NCBI GenBank assembly: GCA_030605085.1
Contig: JAUWBH010000011.1
Location: forward strand, 1 to 62,891
Direction: 5' to 3'
DNA: 62,891 nt
Source of the DNA: Promethearchaeota archaeon
GTDB taxonomy: Archaea; Asgardarchaeota; Lokiarchaeia; Sigynarchaeales; SOKP01
Below the pieces are notes generated by a model. The model saw only the letters and a program-made list of their open reading frames with translations, was not told the DNA's origin and ran no database searches. A program made the position numbers and the translations under genes. Shown in pieces: positions 44,167 to 53,896 of the stretch. The number at the start of each line of letters is the position of its first letter. Position 1 is the first letter of the stretch.

Positions 44167-47100
44167 TTAAGCTATTTCAATTTTCTTTATCCATTCAAAT
44201 TCTTTCATTCTTTCAATCTTTCTATTTATTGATTCAGTATTAATAGAGTTGTAAATCTCGTTAATTATCTCAATATTTCGAGTCTCCATTCGATTCTTCT
44301 CATCTTGTTCTTCATGATTTAAAGATGATTTAAATTTTAACTTAATCCACTCAGCATATTCAATTTCGATGATATTATCTTTTATTTCTTTTAATAACTC
44401 TTGATAAAAACCCATTTCTTTCAATTTATCCTCAAAATAAATTTCATAAATCACAAAATTTAGTAGTTTATTATCAAAAAAATCAATAATTCCTTGATTT
44501 CCATCATGCTGATATAAAAATTGTAAAATATTAATGAGATTAACAAAAAAAGTTTGATCTTTCATTGGTTTTATTGGTAATATACGAAAGTCATCAGGAT
44601 AAAATGTATTTGGTAGCTTATGACGACGTATTGCATTCAAATATTTATTTGCAAACTTGGAATTAATAATACCTAAAAGATATTCATATGTAAATTGTTC
44701 TGAATTTCTTTCTAAATCATCTCGTAAAGAATCAGGATTATTTTTTGAAAGACTATTATTAATACTATTATTATCTATTCCTTCTAAATCTATGAATCTT
44801 TTAAAAATATAAAGGCTGTCGTTATTTATGATGTTATTTAGATCAATTATTCCTTCTGTTTGTCTTCCTCGTAAAATTTTCTTGCCCCTATAAAGTTCTG
44901 GAAACGTTGGTCTCCTTAATTTTTCAGGAGACCTTTCTGTATCCCATTCTAAATATCTTATTTTATTGATTTTAAATCTACTTGTATCTTTTCCTTCAAT
45001 ATACTTTTTATTATAAATTTCTGAGGAAATATCTGAAATTAAATCATCTTTAGTAAATTCACCTTTTGCTATTTTCTCATTTGCATTGGGCACTATACCC
45101 ACACTGATATAACATATATTTCCTAAGTTTTCTGTTGTACCAATGTTATAATTTAAAATCTCAGGGATAATTTTTTTCCATAAATATTCTGAATCTTGAT
45201 CCATTTTATAATCCTTTGAGACTGTAATAAAATTATTCGTATGTATAATTTTTCTAGTGTTATAAATCTCAGCATTTTTAACAACAAAAAGTAAAATTGG
45301 GTTAATCCCCACTCCTTTAAAAACCTTATATCCCTCGAAATAATCTATCATTGGTATTTTATAGTTTGCTTGAAGCCAATTCCTTAATCTTTCTGCATAT
45401 TTAACAGTACAAATAGCGTCTGAAACAACAAAAGCAAACTTACCGTTTGACTTTAATAGATTTTTAATAGATCTTTCAATAAATGCTACGAAAATATCCC
45501 ATTTTTCCCATAATGTTTCGAACTCTGGCAATTGAATTAAAGTATTTCTTTGGAGGAGAAAGAAATCATCTTCAGTATCGGCTCTAATAAAAGGGGGATT
45601 GCCAATAATAATATCAAACCCTCTGTTATTTTCAGAAGGATTAGCAAAAATTTCAGGAAATTCCATAACCCAATAGAACGGATTTATTAAAGATATATCT
45701 TTAATATCTACTTTTTTCTTAAACTCAATATTATCCACTTGTCTCCAATCTGAAATTTGTTTCATAAGAAATTTAGAATATGGGTTTTCTCCATATTCTG
45801 AATAATATCTAAAATTAAACTTTGGTGTTGGATAAATGGATAACACTTTTTTAGTATTCTTCTTAAATGAAACTCTCAATCCCTTCACACTTTTTATTGC
45901 TTCATAATCAATACTAACAGGTTTTTTAAAATTAATTTTAAAATATACTAAATCATTATCATTATTTATTTCTCTAAGTATATCTTGAAATATCTTTCTA
46001 AAATTATTCTCATCAATATAGTCTGAAAGATAAATAGGGATTATGGGAATAATAATATTTTGATTTTGAAAATCGCTTTTCAAAAGGTTATTTAGTTGTT
46101 CTTGAAAATCTCCTATTATGGTATCAATAGCATTACGAATTTCATTTTTTCTTGATTCTTCGATTGTTTCGTCTTTTTTATAATAACACGATATAAGTTC
46201 TTGTTTCTGGTTAAGAATATCAATTATAGCAGACCCATTTCTGCTTAAAAATTTATCGTCTATTCTATGAAACCTTTCAGATCCTATTTCGCTCAATCTC
46301 TCAATTTCATAATATCCTATTAAGCTGTTCCCACATCTAAGATTATATTCTATATTCGGTAATGGTGGCATTTCCAAATATTCTTCTAAAGTCCTTGTTT
46401 CTTCGGGGGGTTTTACAATCCATAACCACATTCTTAATTCACAGATTTCGATTGCTGATCGATTTATATCAACCCCAAATATATTACTCTGAATTATAAA
46501 TTTCTTAATTGAATATAAATCAGGAAATGGCATTTGGCTATCTTTTACACCATCTTTTGAGACTCTAAATGGTAATTCTCTTCCACAACCACTATAACAC
46601 TTTTTATATAAATATAATAGTTTATCAGCAATTTTTTTTAAAAAAGCTCCAGAACCACAAGCAGGATCGCAAATCTTTATATTTTGAATTAATTCATTTA
46701 GAACATAATTATAAATCTCTGCTTTATTCAATAAAAAATCAATGTCTGAAATCTCTTTAATTGGCAACATATCAGAGAAATTTTCATTAATTTTTTCAAT
46801 TACATAAGGATAAATTGTATATTCAGCCATATAATCCGTTAATTCTTCTGGTGTATAAAATGAGCCTGTTTTTTTTCGTTCATCTCCTATTGAACGTTCA
46901 AATATATACCCTAAAATTTCAGGATTAATAGTTTGTTGGTCTTTTAAATTCGTGTCAGAATCTTCTTTTATAAAATTATATCCTTTTAAAAAATCCCAGA
47001 TATCTTTAATTGCTTCTGGATTTAAATTGACATCCCTTAAATGTCCTTCACTATCTAATTCAATTCCACTAGGACGAAATAAACCTCCATTTAAATAAGG

Positions 47101-48057
47101 TAATACCTTAAAATCGTTTATAATATAATCGGGTCGATTTATAGGTTTTTTATTAAAAACATCAAAAAATAAAACACGAAGTTCTGTTTTCCAGTACATC
47201 ATTGGTTTTTGAAAAATTGAAGAGATTGGATCTATTTTAAGCATTTTCCAAGATTTAAGTATCTTAATAAAAAGTAATCTACTAAAGATGATTCTATAGA
47301 AGCTAATTAGCTTATTTTCAAATTCTTCTTGTGATTCCTCATCCGATTTTTTAAAATTCAAGACTTTTATATCAACTTTAACTGATGATGGTTTATCTAA
47401 TAATTTTTTTAATCTTTCTTGAAAATCTCTGTAAAATTTAGTAGTTATTTCTCTTTTTTGCTCTTCAAGGTCTATTAAGTATTCTCTCCCCATCCCAAAT
47501 TTTAAATTAGTTATTATTTCAATCATTGTTTCAGGTTTTTTCTGTTGATATTCATATTGTCTATTATTTGGATTATATCTAAGATAAAACCACTCGTGAA
47601 AATTAGTGATAATTGAATCATATTCAAAAGCAAAGCTAGGATCTATTTTATACCATTCTAATGCTTGTTCGATTCCTTCTCCATCCCCTTCTTTTTCAAG
47701 ATTTTTATTTAGATGTTCAATTTCAAATAATAAACCTTTTTTATCCGGATCTGCATTTAATATATAAAAATCAGGTTTTTTACGAACTTTTTCAAATATA
47801 TCATTGACTCCAGCAAGGACTTTTTGCCTTTTAATATCTAATGGATCAATACCACATTCACTTAACATCGCTATGATAATATCTTCAGTTAAAGGTTCTG
47901 GTTCAATATTATCTTTCGTGTATTTTGTTAATAATTCTTTTCTATTGCTTTTATTCTCATTAAATACAATGTCTATGAAATCATCTTTTATCTGTTCTTT
48001 AAACTTATTTTTATATTTAACATATATTTCTTTGAATGTTTTTGTTTTTTCAGTCAT
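44167..48057 (-). CDS. type IIG restriction-modification enzyme (Eco57I-like)
   Basis: The single 1296-residue chain combines a nuclease-like head, an N6-adenine methylase and a specificity region. KKPDFYIL at about 93-100 and LLFEIEHLNK at about 109-118 stand where PD-(D/E)XK is expected, but the ExK Lys is replaced. Motif I DPACGSGAFLKK lies near 465 and motif IV NPPF near 820. The C-terminal ~300 residues hold the target-recognition part (KKILRGRQTEG). Such enzymes both methylate and cut at the same site, so no partner is needed. It is monocistronic, downstream of a unit of unknown genes. It appears full length. Confidence 0.82.
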   Translation of the reverse strand: MTEKTKTFKEIYVKYKNKFKEQIKDDFIDIVFNENKSNRKELLTKYTKDNIEPEPLTEDIIIAMLSECGIDPLDIKRQKVLAGVNDIFEKVRKKPDFYILNADPDKKGLLFEIEHLNKNLEKEGDGEGIEQALEWYKIDPSFAFEYDSIITNFHEWFYLRYNPNNRQYEYQQKKPETMIEIITNLKFGMGREYLIDLEEQKREITTKFYRDFQERLKKLLDKPSSVKVDIKVLNFKKSDEESQEEFENKLISFYRIIFSRLLFIKILKSWKMLKIDPISSIFQKPMMYWKTELRVLFFDVFNKKPINRPDYIINDFKVLPYLNGGLFRPSGIELDSEGHLRDVNLNPEAIKDIWDFLKGYNFIKEDSDTNLKDQQTINPEILGYIFERSIGDERKKTGSFYTPEELTDYMAEYTIYPYVIEKINENFSDMLPIKEISDIDFLLNKAEIYNYVLNELIQNIKICDPACGSGAFLKKIADKLLYLYKKCYSGCGRELPFRVSKDGVKDSQMPFPDLYSIKKFIIQSNIFGVDINRSAIEICELRMWLWIVKPPEETRTLEEYLEMPPLPNIEYNLRCGNSLIGYYEIERLSEIGSERFHRIDDKFLSRNGSAIIDILNQKQELISCYYKKDETIEESRKNEIRNAIDTIIGDFQEQLNNLLKSDFQNQNIIIPIIPIYLSDYIDENNFRKIFQDILREINNDNDLVYFKINFKKPVSIDYEAIKSVKGLRVSFKKNTKKVLSIYPTPKFNFRYYSEYGENPYSKFLMKQISDWRQVDNIEFKKKVDIKDISLINPFYWVMEFPEIFANPSENNRGFDIIIGNPPFIRADTEDDFFLLQRNTLIQLPEFETLWEKWDIFVAFIERSIKNLLKSNGKFAFVVSDAICTVKYAERLRNWLQANYKIPMIDYFEGYKVFKGVGINPILLFVVKNAEIYNTRKIIHTNNFITVSKDYKMDQDSEYLWKKIIPEILNYNIGTTENLGNICYISVGIVPNANEKIAKGEFTKDDLISDISSEIYNKKYIEGKDTSRFKINKIRYLEWDTERSPEKLRRPTFPELYRGKKILRGRQTEGIIDLNNIINNDSLYIFKRFIDLEGIDNNSINNSLSKNNPDSLRDDLERNSEQFTYEYLLGIINSKFANKYLNAIRRHKLPNTFYPDDFRILPIKPMKDQTFFVNLINILQFLYQHDGNQGIIDFFDNKLLNFVIYEIYFEDKLKEMGFYQELLKEIKDNIIEIEYAEWIKLKFKSSLNHEEQDEKNRMETRNIEIINEIYNSINTESINRKIERMKEFEWIKKIEIA

Positions 48058-48495
48058 TTTGGTTCCCAGATTTTTTATAATTAGAAAAAAGTTAATATTT
48101 TAAATCAATAAATCTTTTTTAGAGATTATATATATAAACATGTCTAATTATTTTTATACTATTGTTGATGTATTAATTATAAATATAGATTTAGCTCATA
48201 ATTCTTGATAAAAATTACATTCCCATATTGAATCATTTTGAACTATGTAAAAGTTCACAAAAATCTCTGTTGAATAATATTCGTCTTCTAATCTCTCTTG
48301 ATGTGTTTTTCCAACCATATTCTTAATAAAATTTAATCTTAATTAAATTAAGTGTTTTTCCATCTAACATATACAACCTTGTGCAGTTTTTTGTTTAATA
48401 GCATTTTCCAATTAACATCAAAAGTAGTATTGTTGACGAGTTAAGAACCGAAATGGCAAAAAGAAAATCTAAAAGAGACTTAAATTAATTTTCAA

Positions 48496-48800
48496 TTAGG
48501 TTATCTAACAAAAACTTTTTTTTATGTTGTCGTCGTCCGTCCAAATAAAAGAAGTTCTAAATTATGTCTTTAACGACTGATTCAATTAATTTATATATTA
48601 CTTATATAGTTGTCCAAAAAAACAGATCGAAGTTATTCACTATAGCATGTAAATTCTTGAATAAAACCATTATCAATGTGTTTTTGGGAACAAGAGTTTT
48701 TTGAGAATATATACTTTTTTTGAGAATATAGTCTTCACTAAAAAGATAGCAGAATTTAGGTTATCTAACAAAAACCTTTTTTTTATGTTTTGTCGTCCAA
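48496..48800. repeat. pair of ~45-base direct repeats
   Basis: taggttatctaacaaaaac followed by a T run, atgtt and gtcgtcc occurs at about 48496-48544 and again at about 48755-48800, 260 bases apart. Between them tttttgagaatata is repeated at about 48698-48712 and 48715-48730. Confidence 0.55.
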
Positions 48801-48821
48801 TATCTTGAAGAATGATCAAAA

Positions 48822-49045
48822 ATAATTTATCAAATGTAAAGCCATTATCACCTTAATTATCGGAAATAATTTACGAAATGTAAGATCATAACAAATATTT
48901 TTAACGATTATAATAACTTATTCTGTTCATAATCAATAATTTTAGTTGTTATCCTCGAACATTCTTTAAGTTATCTTTGATCATTTGAGAAGTTATGATT
49001 GTAAATCTTATAAGTTATCCTTGAACATTCTTTAAGTTATGATTG
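48822..49045. repeat. interleaved imperfect repeats
   Basis: aataatttatcaaatgtaa near 48822 recurs as aataatttacgaaatgtaa near 48864. A 27-base unit, gttatcctcgaacattctt plus taagttat, at 48948-48974 recurs with one change at 49014-49040. Further gttat and aagttatgattg copies lie between. Confidence 0.55.
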
Positions 49046-49121
49046 AAAATTTGATAAGTTATAAACGATCAAATTTTTTCTACTCCTTTTCATCTTCAGG
49101 AAATTCTTATTATATTCAAAA

Positions 49122-49518
49122 ATGAGAAAATTTTCTCCTGACAAATTTCTTAAAAGAAGAGATCTAAAAATTAAAAAAGAATATAAGAAAAAAAAATGTA
49201 CAAAATGAAACCTATATTGATTTTACTCCTGAAGATGTAAATTTTTTGGAAAAAATTAAGAATAGATTAGAAAAAAACGATTTATTAGATAAAGATTCTA
49301 TCTTAACTGAAATTTTGGTTTCAAGATTTCTCAGGGGAATTATACATAGACATAACACTTCAGTTTACATTGTTTTTACTTGTTATAAGGAAGCCTATGA
49401 AATATTAGAACAAAATTTTTATAGATTCTATCGTATTGTCGCAGGACTTGAAATAAAATTGGGAGATTTATCATATGAAGAAAAAAAAGAATTAACTGAA
49501 AACATCTTAACGATATAA
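49122..49518 (+). pseudogene. unknown gene shifted at an A9 run
   Basis: ATG 49122 opens 28 codons (MRKFSPDKFLKRRDLKIKKE) that end at TGA 49206-49208. The neighbouring frame, reached by losing one A of the A9 run at 49188-49196, continues with TYIDFTPEDVNFLEKI to TAA 49516-49518; from TTG 49246 it alone gives 90 residues (ILVSRFLRGIIHRHN, FYRFYRIVAGLEIKL). The joined product of ~130 residues is helical. Its stop overlaps the ATG of the nuclease-like gene. It is a frameshifted gene or one expressed by slippage. Confidence 0.45.
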
Positions 49519-50198
49519 TGATGAAATTCAAAAGTAGGATAGACTTTTATATGGATAAAGCTGTAAAACTCATTATTCAAGAGGTATTTAGATTTATTGA
49601 TCAATTTCAGGAAATATCTAAGCAAATTCAAGATTTATACGAAAAAAATGCTCGACAAGAAATTGCTGTAAACGAGTTAAATAAATTAGGCTTTAAAAGA
49701 GCGAATATACATGATAAGCCTGTTGAGATTGGAAAATATAATTTTGATATCTTTGCAAGCGAGCCTGATAGAAACAGGATAGAAAAGAGAGCTTTTGGAG
49801 AAATAAAGTCGGTAACTTGTAATAAGGGATGGGCTGAGACCTTTACAACTTGGATTAAAATGCAGATTTTTACGAAATCTAATTAGTATGTAAAAGAGCG
49901 AGATGTATTACTATTTATAGCACCAGATTATACAAAGGAGGCTAAAAAATTACTAGAAGAAAATAATGTTATCTGTTTGACTTATACCGATCCATCCGTA
50001 CAGAAAATCCTCCAAACGATCGAAGATGAAGAGCAAAAAGGATTAACAGAAGAAGAGAAAGAGATCTATATCTATATAAATGAAACAAGAACAAAACAGA
50101 GATTTCTTGGTAAGACTTTTTGGAAAAAATTTCCTGATAAGACTCTTTTAGAGAGTCTGAAAAAAAAAGGGGGGAATTATGCTTGTATAAAGAAATAA
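49518..50198 (+). pseudogene. PD-(D/E)XK nuclease-like gene with in-frame amber
   Basis: ATG 49518 (overlapping the previous TAA) opens 122 codons ending at TAG 49884-49886; the same frame then continues to 50198 for 103 codons. The first part has GKYNFDIFA and AFGEIKSVTC, giving D...ExK of a PD-(D/E)XK nuclease; the second continues the fold with RDVLLFIAPDYTKEAKKLL and VICLTYTD. The amber splits the core between two strands, so the truncated protein should be inactive. Read-through would restore a ~226-residue protein. Confidence 0.5.
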
Positions 50199-50216
50199 TG
50201 AAATTTTTTTATATAC

Positions 50217-50813
50217 TTAACAAATTTTCACCTGTATTTCACAATTGTCAGTTAGATAAATTATTAGAGTATCTAGGTACATTTTCTTAAATTGTTTTTT
50301 TAAGTAGTTTATATCTATTAGATTTAACTTGAAAAACCTCTTTTTTAACAGCGTAAGGGTCGAAATTAGGCAAGTCTCGTTATGCTTGGCGATTAAATCA
50401 AAGTACCCCATATCAAACAGAGGGTCTACATTGTCAGAGATTGACAATGTATGTGCGGTCATTTCGCTATTGGTTCGAGAGCGCTCAATTGATTCGGACT
50501 TAATTAGCAAAAAGGGGTAAGATTTTTCAATCGGGACATGTATCTTTTTTCTATCTTTTATAGTGAACAGTATCTCTTTGATTTTTATTTGGCACCTCTC
50601 GGGAAGCGTTAAATCTTCGAGCTCGAACCAAAAGCTTACTTTCTCCTCGCTGAGCCGTAGGTGTTTTTTGTTTATTACGACTAATTCCCTTACACTGTTT
50701 TCGGGCTCAAAGATTTTCGATATTTCGAACTGTATCTTCGTTTTCTGAAGGATATCCGGAGTAATAAAGTTTAACTCCTCTTCGGTGGTTTTTACCAAGC
50801 TTAACCGAAGCAT
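50217..50813 (-). CDS. unknown protein with GC-rich codons
   Basis: The 198-residue protein starts at ATG 50813. It is beta-rich (VSFWFELEDLTLPERCQIKI, HVPIEKSYPFLLIK) and ends in a helix and a last strand (LDTLIIYLTDNCEIQV). Its codons are GC-richer in the 5' two thirds than in the AT-rich neighbours. The family is not recognised. It is the last of a same-strand set of higher-GC genes (NYN, DUF2314-like, this one). Confidence 0.45.
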   Translation of the reverse strand: MLRLSLVKTTEEELNFITPDILQKTKIQFEISKIFEPENSVRELVVINKKHLRLSEEKVSFWFELEDLTLPERCQIKIKEILFTIKDRKKIHVPIEKSYPFLLIKSESIERSRTNSEMTAHTLSISDNVDPLFDMGYFDLIAKHNETCLISTLTLLKKRFFKLNLIDINYLKKQFKKMYLDTLIIYLTDNCEIQVKIC

Positions 50814-51309
50814 TGAACCCCGCTCTAAGCTAATTTTTTCAATTATTATTTTCGCTCACTTTTTACCGTTTATTAATTTGGACGGAACTTCTAACTAAGA
50901 CAGGTTGAGGCCTTTACGACCTAAAAATTGCGTCAAGAGACCTAAAATCCTCTATCTTAGTTTTGTTCGGTTTTCCAATTACACAAGTCGTTAAGACTCT
51001 AGAATTTTGAGTCGAAAGATATTTACGAAGATTCCTTTTTAAAGTACGAAATTTTCAGAGGACACGGTCTATTTGTGTGTAAAAAAAATGTGTGTAAAAA
51101 ATAAGGGTAGTAAAGGAGGAGAGAGAAAGATTTGATTACGAAAGGTGGTAAAAAAAATTATCGAAAATACGACTTATGTTGAGCGAATCAAATCAGGTAG
51201 GCTCTCCTAAGGGGGTTTGTTATGAATGAAAAAATGATTGAGTTTTTTCTTAGTATTAGTCTCGTTTTTAGTATTTAAACTAAGAATTTTTTCTAAAAAG
51301 CGGTTAAAT
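50814..51309. other. gene-free spacer between higher-GC genes
   Basis: No gene is supported. The composition is more balanced than in the AT-rich spacers. gtgtgtaaaaa occurs twice in tandem around 51075-51100, and a GGAGG-rich stretch lies near 51113-51123. Only an 18-codon ORF at about 51222 follows a G-rich site. Confidence 0.35.
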
Positions 51310-51996
51310 TCACTCCATAAAAATCACATCGTAAATTCGCGAACTCGAGAATTCGACCATATCGCCTTTTTTCAAGTTCTTATGCTCAAATATCGGATCG
51401 TTTAACAATATGCCCGCAAAGGAGCTTTTGTCCGAAGAGATTTTTATCATGTCAATCCACATGTATTCTTTATCGCCTCCTAAGCTTACGAATTGCACTT
51501 TCACATGGTCCCTTACTTTTATAAAAGGAATAATCTCGCTCGCCTCTTTCTTCATTTGTTTAGCCTTTTGTATGTGCTCGAGCGTCACTCCTTCTTTATA
51601 TCTCGTCAGCGAGTTTTTGCTGTGCTTCTTCCTAAATTCTCTCAAAAAGTTGTTCGTGCTTTTTAGGCAGTTGGCACATAAAGTCATGTAGTTGTCTAAG
51701 TTTATTTTGCTTACGTCAAAATCGTTGTATAACTTGTCCATTATTTGATCGTCTAATTTAGAATCTATTGGGATATGACACATAGTCTTGGAAGAATTTT
51801 CGCATTTTTGGACGAACTTAAGGTCTCTTTCGTCTCCGAAAATACGCAATCGTGCAAATTTCTCTTCTAACATCATTGTGTAAGCAAAGATTTCTGCGTT
51901 TTCGTGGTGATCGAGATATTCTTGCTTGTTTTTGAACCCACTCGTCTCGTTTTCTTTATTTTTTAACTTTTTTTGAAGGTCTTTTGGTAATTTCAT
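51310..51996 (-). CDS. DUF2314-like protein
   Basis: The 228-residue protein starts at ATG 51996. The C-terminal ~75 residues (DHVKVQFVSLGGDKEYMWID, FAGILLNDPIFEHKNLKKGD, MVEFSSSRIYDVIF) fit DUF2314: a G-x-E-x-M-W strand, a G-x-L-x-N-D-P turn and a final I-x-D. The N-terminal part has two cysteine pairs (CENSSKTMC; CANC) and a basic helix. It uses GC-richer codons. The molecular role of DUF2314 is unknown. It is followed by a spacer, then by another higher-GC gene. Confidence 0.55.
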   Translation of the reverse strand: MKLPKDLQKKLKNKENETSGFKNKQEYLDHHENAEIFAYTMMLEEKFARLRIFGDERDLKFVQKCENSSKTMCHIPIDSKLDDQIMDKLYNDFDVSKINLDNYMTLCANCLKSTNNFLREFRKKHSKNSLTRYKEGVTLEHIQKAKQMKKEASEIIPFIKVRDHVKVQFVSLGGDKEYMWIDMIKISSDKSSFAGILLNDPIFEHKNLKKGDMVEFSSSRIYDVIFME

Positions 51997-52088
51997 GTTT
52001 TCATCTCTTTCTCTTTTTTAGTTAATTTATATTTTAGAAGAATATTTTTGTTTTTGTTTTTGGGTCAGCAGAATTTTTTTTCATCGAT

Positions 52089-52676
52089 TTATCCCGGTTC
52101 TTTTCTAATGTCGTCTAAAATATCGTCCACATATCGCATGTTTTCTACCCCCACTTCCTTGATTAACTTTTGCGAAGTAGAATTTTTAAAGCCCCAAATC
52201 TCTACTCGCTTCCCGAACTTTTTCACTTCTCTTACGGCGTCCAGCAAGTCCTCGTCTCCACTAACTAACACCGCCGTATCGTAGGCGTCTTCGCTCGCGA
52301 GTTCCGTCATATGTTTGTAAATGGCGATGTCGACACCGACCTGCCTTTTTTTCCCGTGCGCGCTCTCTTTTATGCGTTTGCTTATAATTACGAACCCTTG
52401 CTTTTCCAGGTAGACGACGAACCTCTTTTTTTTCGGGAAAAGATTTTTCGGGAGTCCCATGTACAAGAGCGTCCCGCTTAACCACTTGTTTCGGCTTAGA
52501 TGCTCTTTAAACTTGCGCCAGTCGATTCGAACGTTCAACCTTTGGAGGTTGTGAAACACGTTCGCATGGTCTATAAAGAGTACTATCCATTCTAAATTTT
52601 CTCTAATTTCTTTATTATCTGCTTCAGTATTTACAATTTTTATTATTTCCACCATTTTACTTACGAGAAAGGGCAT
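52089..52676 (-). CDS. NYN domain (DUF88/LabA-like) protein
   Basis: The 195-residue protein starts at ATG 52676. WIVLFIDHANVFHNL at about 29-43 holds the first catalytic Asp and Asn, TAVLVSGDEDLLDAVREV at about 131-148 the acidic second site, and GKRVEIWGF the third strand. NYN domains are PIN-like ribonucleases. A broken copy with near-identical C-terminal half lies at 7087-7389, and similarity runs past the stop codon. The first ~25 residues are not part of the fold. Codons are GC-rich compared with the surroundings. Confidence 0.8.
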   Translation of the reverse strand: MPFLVSKMVEIIKIVNTEADNKEIRENLEWIVLFIDHANVFHNLQRLNVRIDWRKFKEHLSRNKWLSGTLLYMGLPKNLFPKKKRFVVYLEKQGFVIISKRIKESAHGKKRQVGVDIAIYKHMTELASEDAYDTAVLVSGDEDLLDAVREVKKFGKRVEIWGFKNSTSQKLIKEVGVENMRYVDDILDDIRKEPG

Positions 52677-52865
52677 CCATTAAATTACGACTCGTTCGAT
52701 CCCACCGTTTTGAATTTATCGAAAGTAAAGGAAAAAAATCCAAGATCTGTGTTGAAAGGGCTTACGCTTGTTTTTTAGAAGGATCTCAGGATAATTACCG
52801 AAACTATGGCGAATTAGCGAAATAAAACGTTCGATTGAAAAGTTTCTTCCTTGTCTTTTCAAAAT

Positions 52866-53261
52866 AAAGTGAGGCAAATAAGTCATAAAAGATAAGAAAA
52901 TAATATTATTTATAAACTAATACAGAGTGATTGTTTTTTAAAATAGCGATTCTTTGAGATATGCGTAAAGGGGCTCTCAAAAATGAACTTGGGAAGAGAA
53001 AGTCAGGAGATCGCTATCGGCAACGGAGTTAGCGAGCATCGCTAGATCCACACAAATCAATCTAAAACAACCTTTTTAAAGTGCATCGAAAACCTTTCAA
53101 ACCTTTTTAAAATTGGAGAAAAAGTTCCTATAAGCGAAAATTATGTGTAGCAAAATTACAAAATCGGAAAAACAGTCCCCAAATATAATTTATAACAACT
53201 TAGTTTATAAGAAAGGTAATAATTCATAATATGCCGGGCTAAAAAAAGTGTGCCTCACTTT
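52866..53261. repeat. inverted 11-base repeats enclosing 400 bases
   Basis: aaagtgaggca at 52866-52876 faces tgcctcacttt at 53251-53261. The enclosed ~375 bases are non-coding. It could be a miniature inverted-repeat element, or chance given the short arms. No duplicated target was seen. Confidence 0.35.
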
Positions 53262-53294
53262 ACATAGGTGCCGACACATTACGATTATTACGAA

Positions 53295-53326
53295 AATAAT
53301 ATGGGAACGCTCCCTTTTATATTATT
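53295..53326. repeat. 8-bp stem with nested hairpin
   Basis: aataatat and atattatt flank gggaacgctccctttt, which can pair again (ggga/tccc). The nested stem may be a terminator-like or regulatory RNA structure. Confidence 0.4.
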
Positions 53327-53495
53327 AAACCATTTAAGTTTATCAATTTACGTTCCTACATCAGGTAATGTGGACACAAAAAATTTTTAAACCCGTTAAG
53401 AAGTTAATTCGCGAGCATTGAGTCCTAACGTGGATACGAGATCGCGTGTTCACAAAAACATTACCCTCTCTAAGCATTAATTATAAGACTTTTTC

Positions 53496-53633
53496 TTACT
53501 TAATTTGTCTATACTTCAGAATAAAAAATAATAACCAGATTGCACTCCAGACGCACGATATTGATCCAATAGTTAGAAATGCAATATCAAAAGGGTCCAT
53601 ATAATTTAATACACCATTTTTCTTTAAATACAT
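53496..53633 (-). CDS. 45-residue single-pass membrane protein
   Basis: From ATG 53633 the frame reads MYLKKNGVLNYMDPFDIAF, then the hydrophobic segment CVWSAIWLLFFILK and a short basic tail, ending with TAA at 53496. One membrane helix of ~25 residues is present. No family is recognised. Confidence 0.4.
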   Translation of the reverse strand: MYLKKNGVLNYMDPFDIAFLTIGSISCVWSAIWLLFFILKYRQIK

Positions 53634-53896
53634 TTAGTCAAATTTCTAAAAAACACTGTTAAATAAATCAAATTATATTTATAAATTTATGTTAAAAAAC
53701 TCATAATGAATATAATAATTTTTATAATTCCACACTCCACTCTTAATGTTAATGAGTTTTACTGTAACTTATATAAAGCCGTCTTGCGCGGAGAGTGGAG
53801 GGATAATGGGATAAAAAGATGGAAGAATCTACTTGAATATGCTTTTTGTGAAAAATATCAAATTAAATTTTAAGCTAAAAATGATTGAAAAAAGTG

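Larger units (their letters stand above)
48058..49121. other. repeat-rich gene-free kilobase
   Basis: No ORF is supported over more than a kilobase. From about 48490 to 49045 the sequence holds several imperfect direct repeats (listed separately). The left part contains the promoter of the type IIG gene. Confidence 0.5.
52677..53495. other. gene-free region with inverted repeats
   Basis: About 820 bases contain no supported ORF. Notable structures are an 11-base inverted repeat at 52866-52876 and 53251-53261, a 6-bp hairpin tagcga/tcgcta at 53030-53044 and a long stem at 53295-53326. Confidence 0.45.

Noticed and set aside
47804..48103. Plus-strand ORF opposite the type IIG gene start
   Set aside because: It is antisense to a well-supported large gene.
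48496..49045. Possible CRISPR array
   Set aside because: The repeats are imperfect, of different types and unevenly spaced, and no cas genes are near.
52261..52485. Second minus-strand frame inside the NYN gene
   Set aside because: It is a shadow frame of the NYN gene with no independent coding features.
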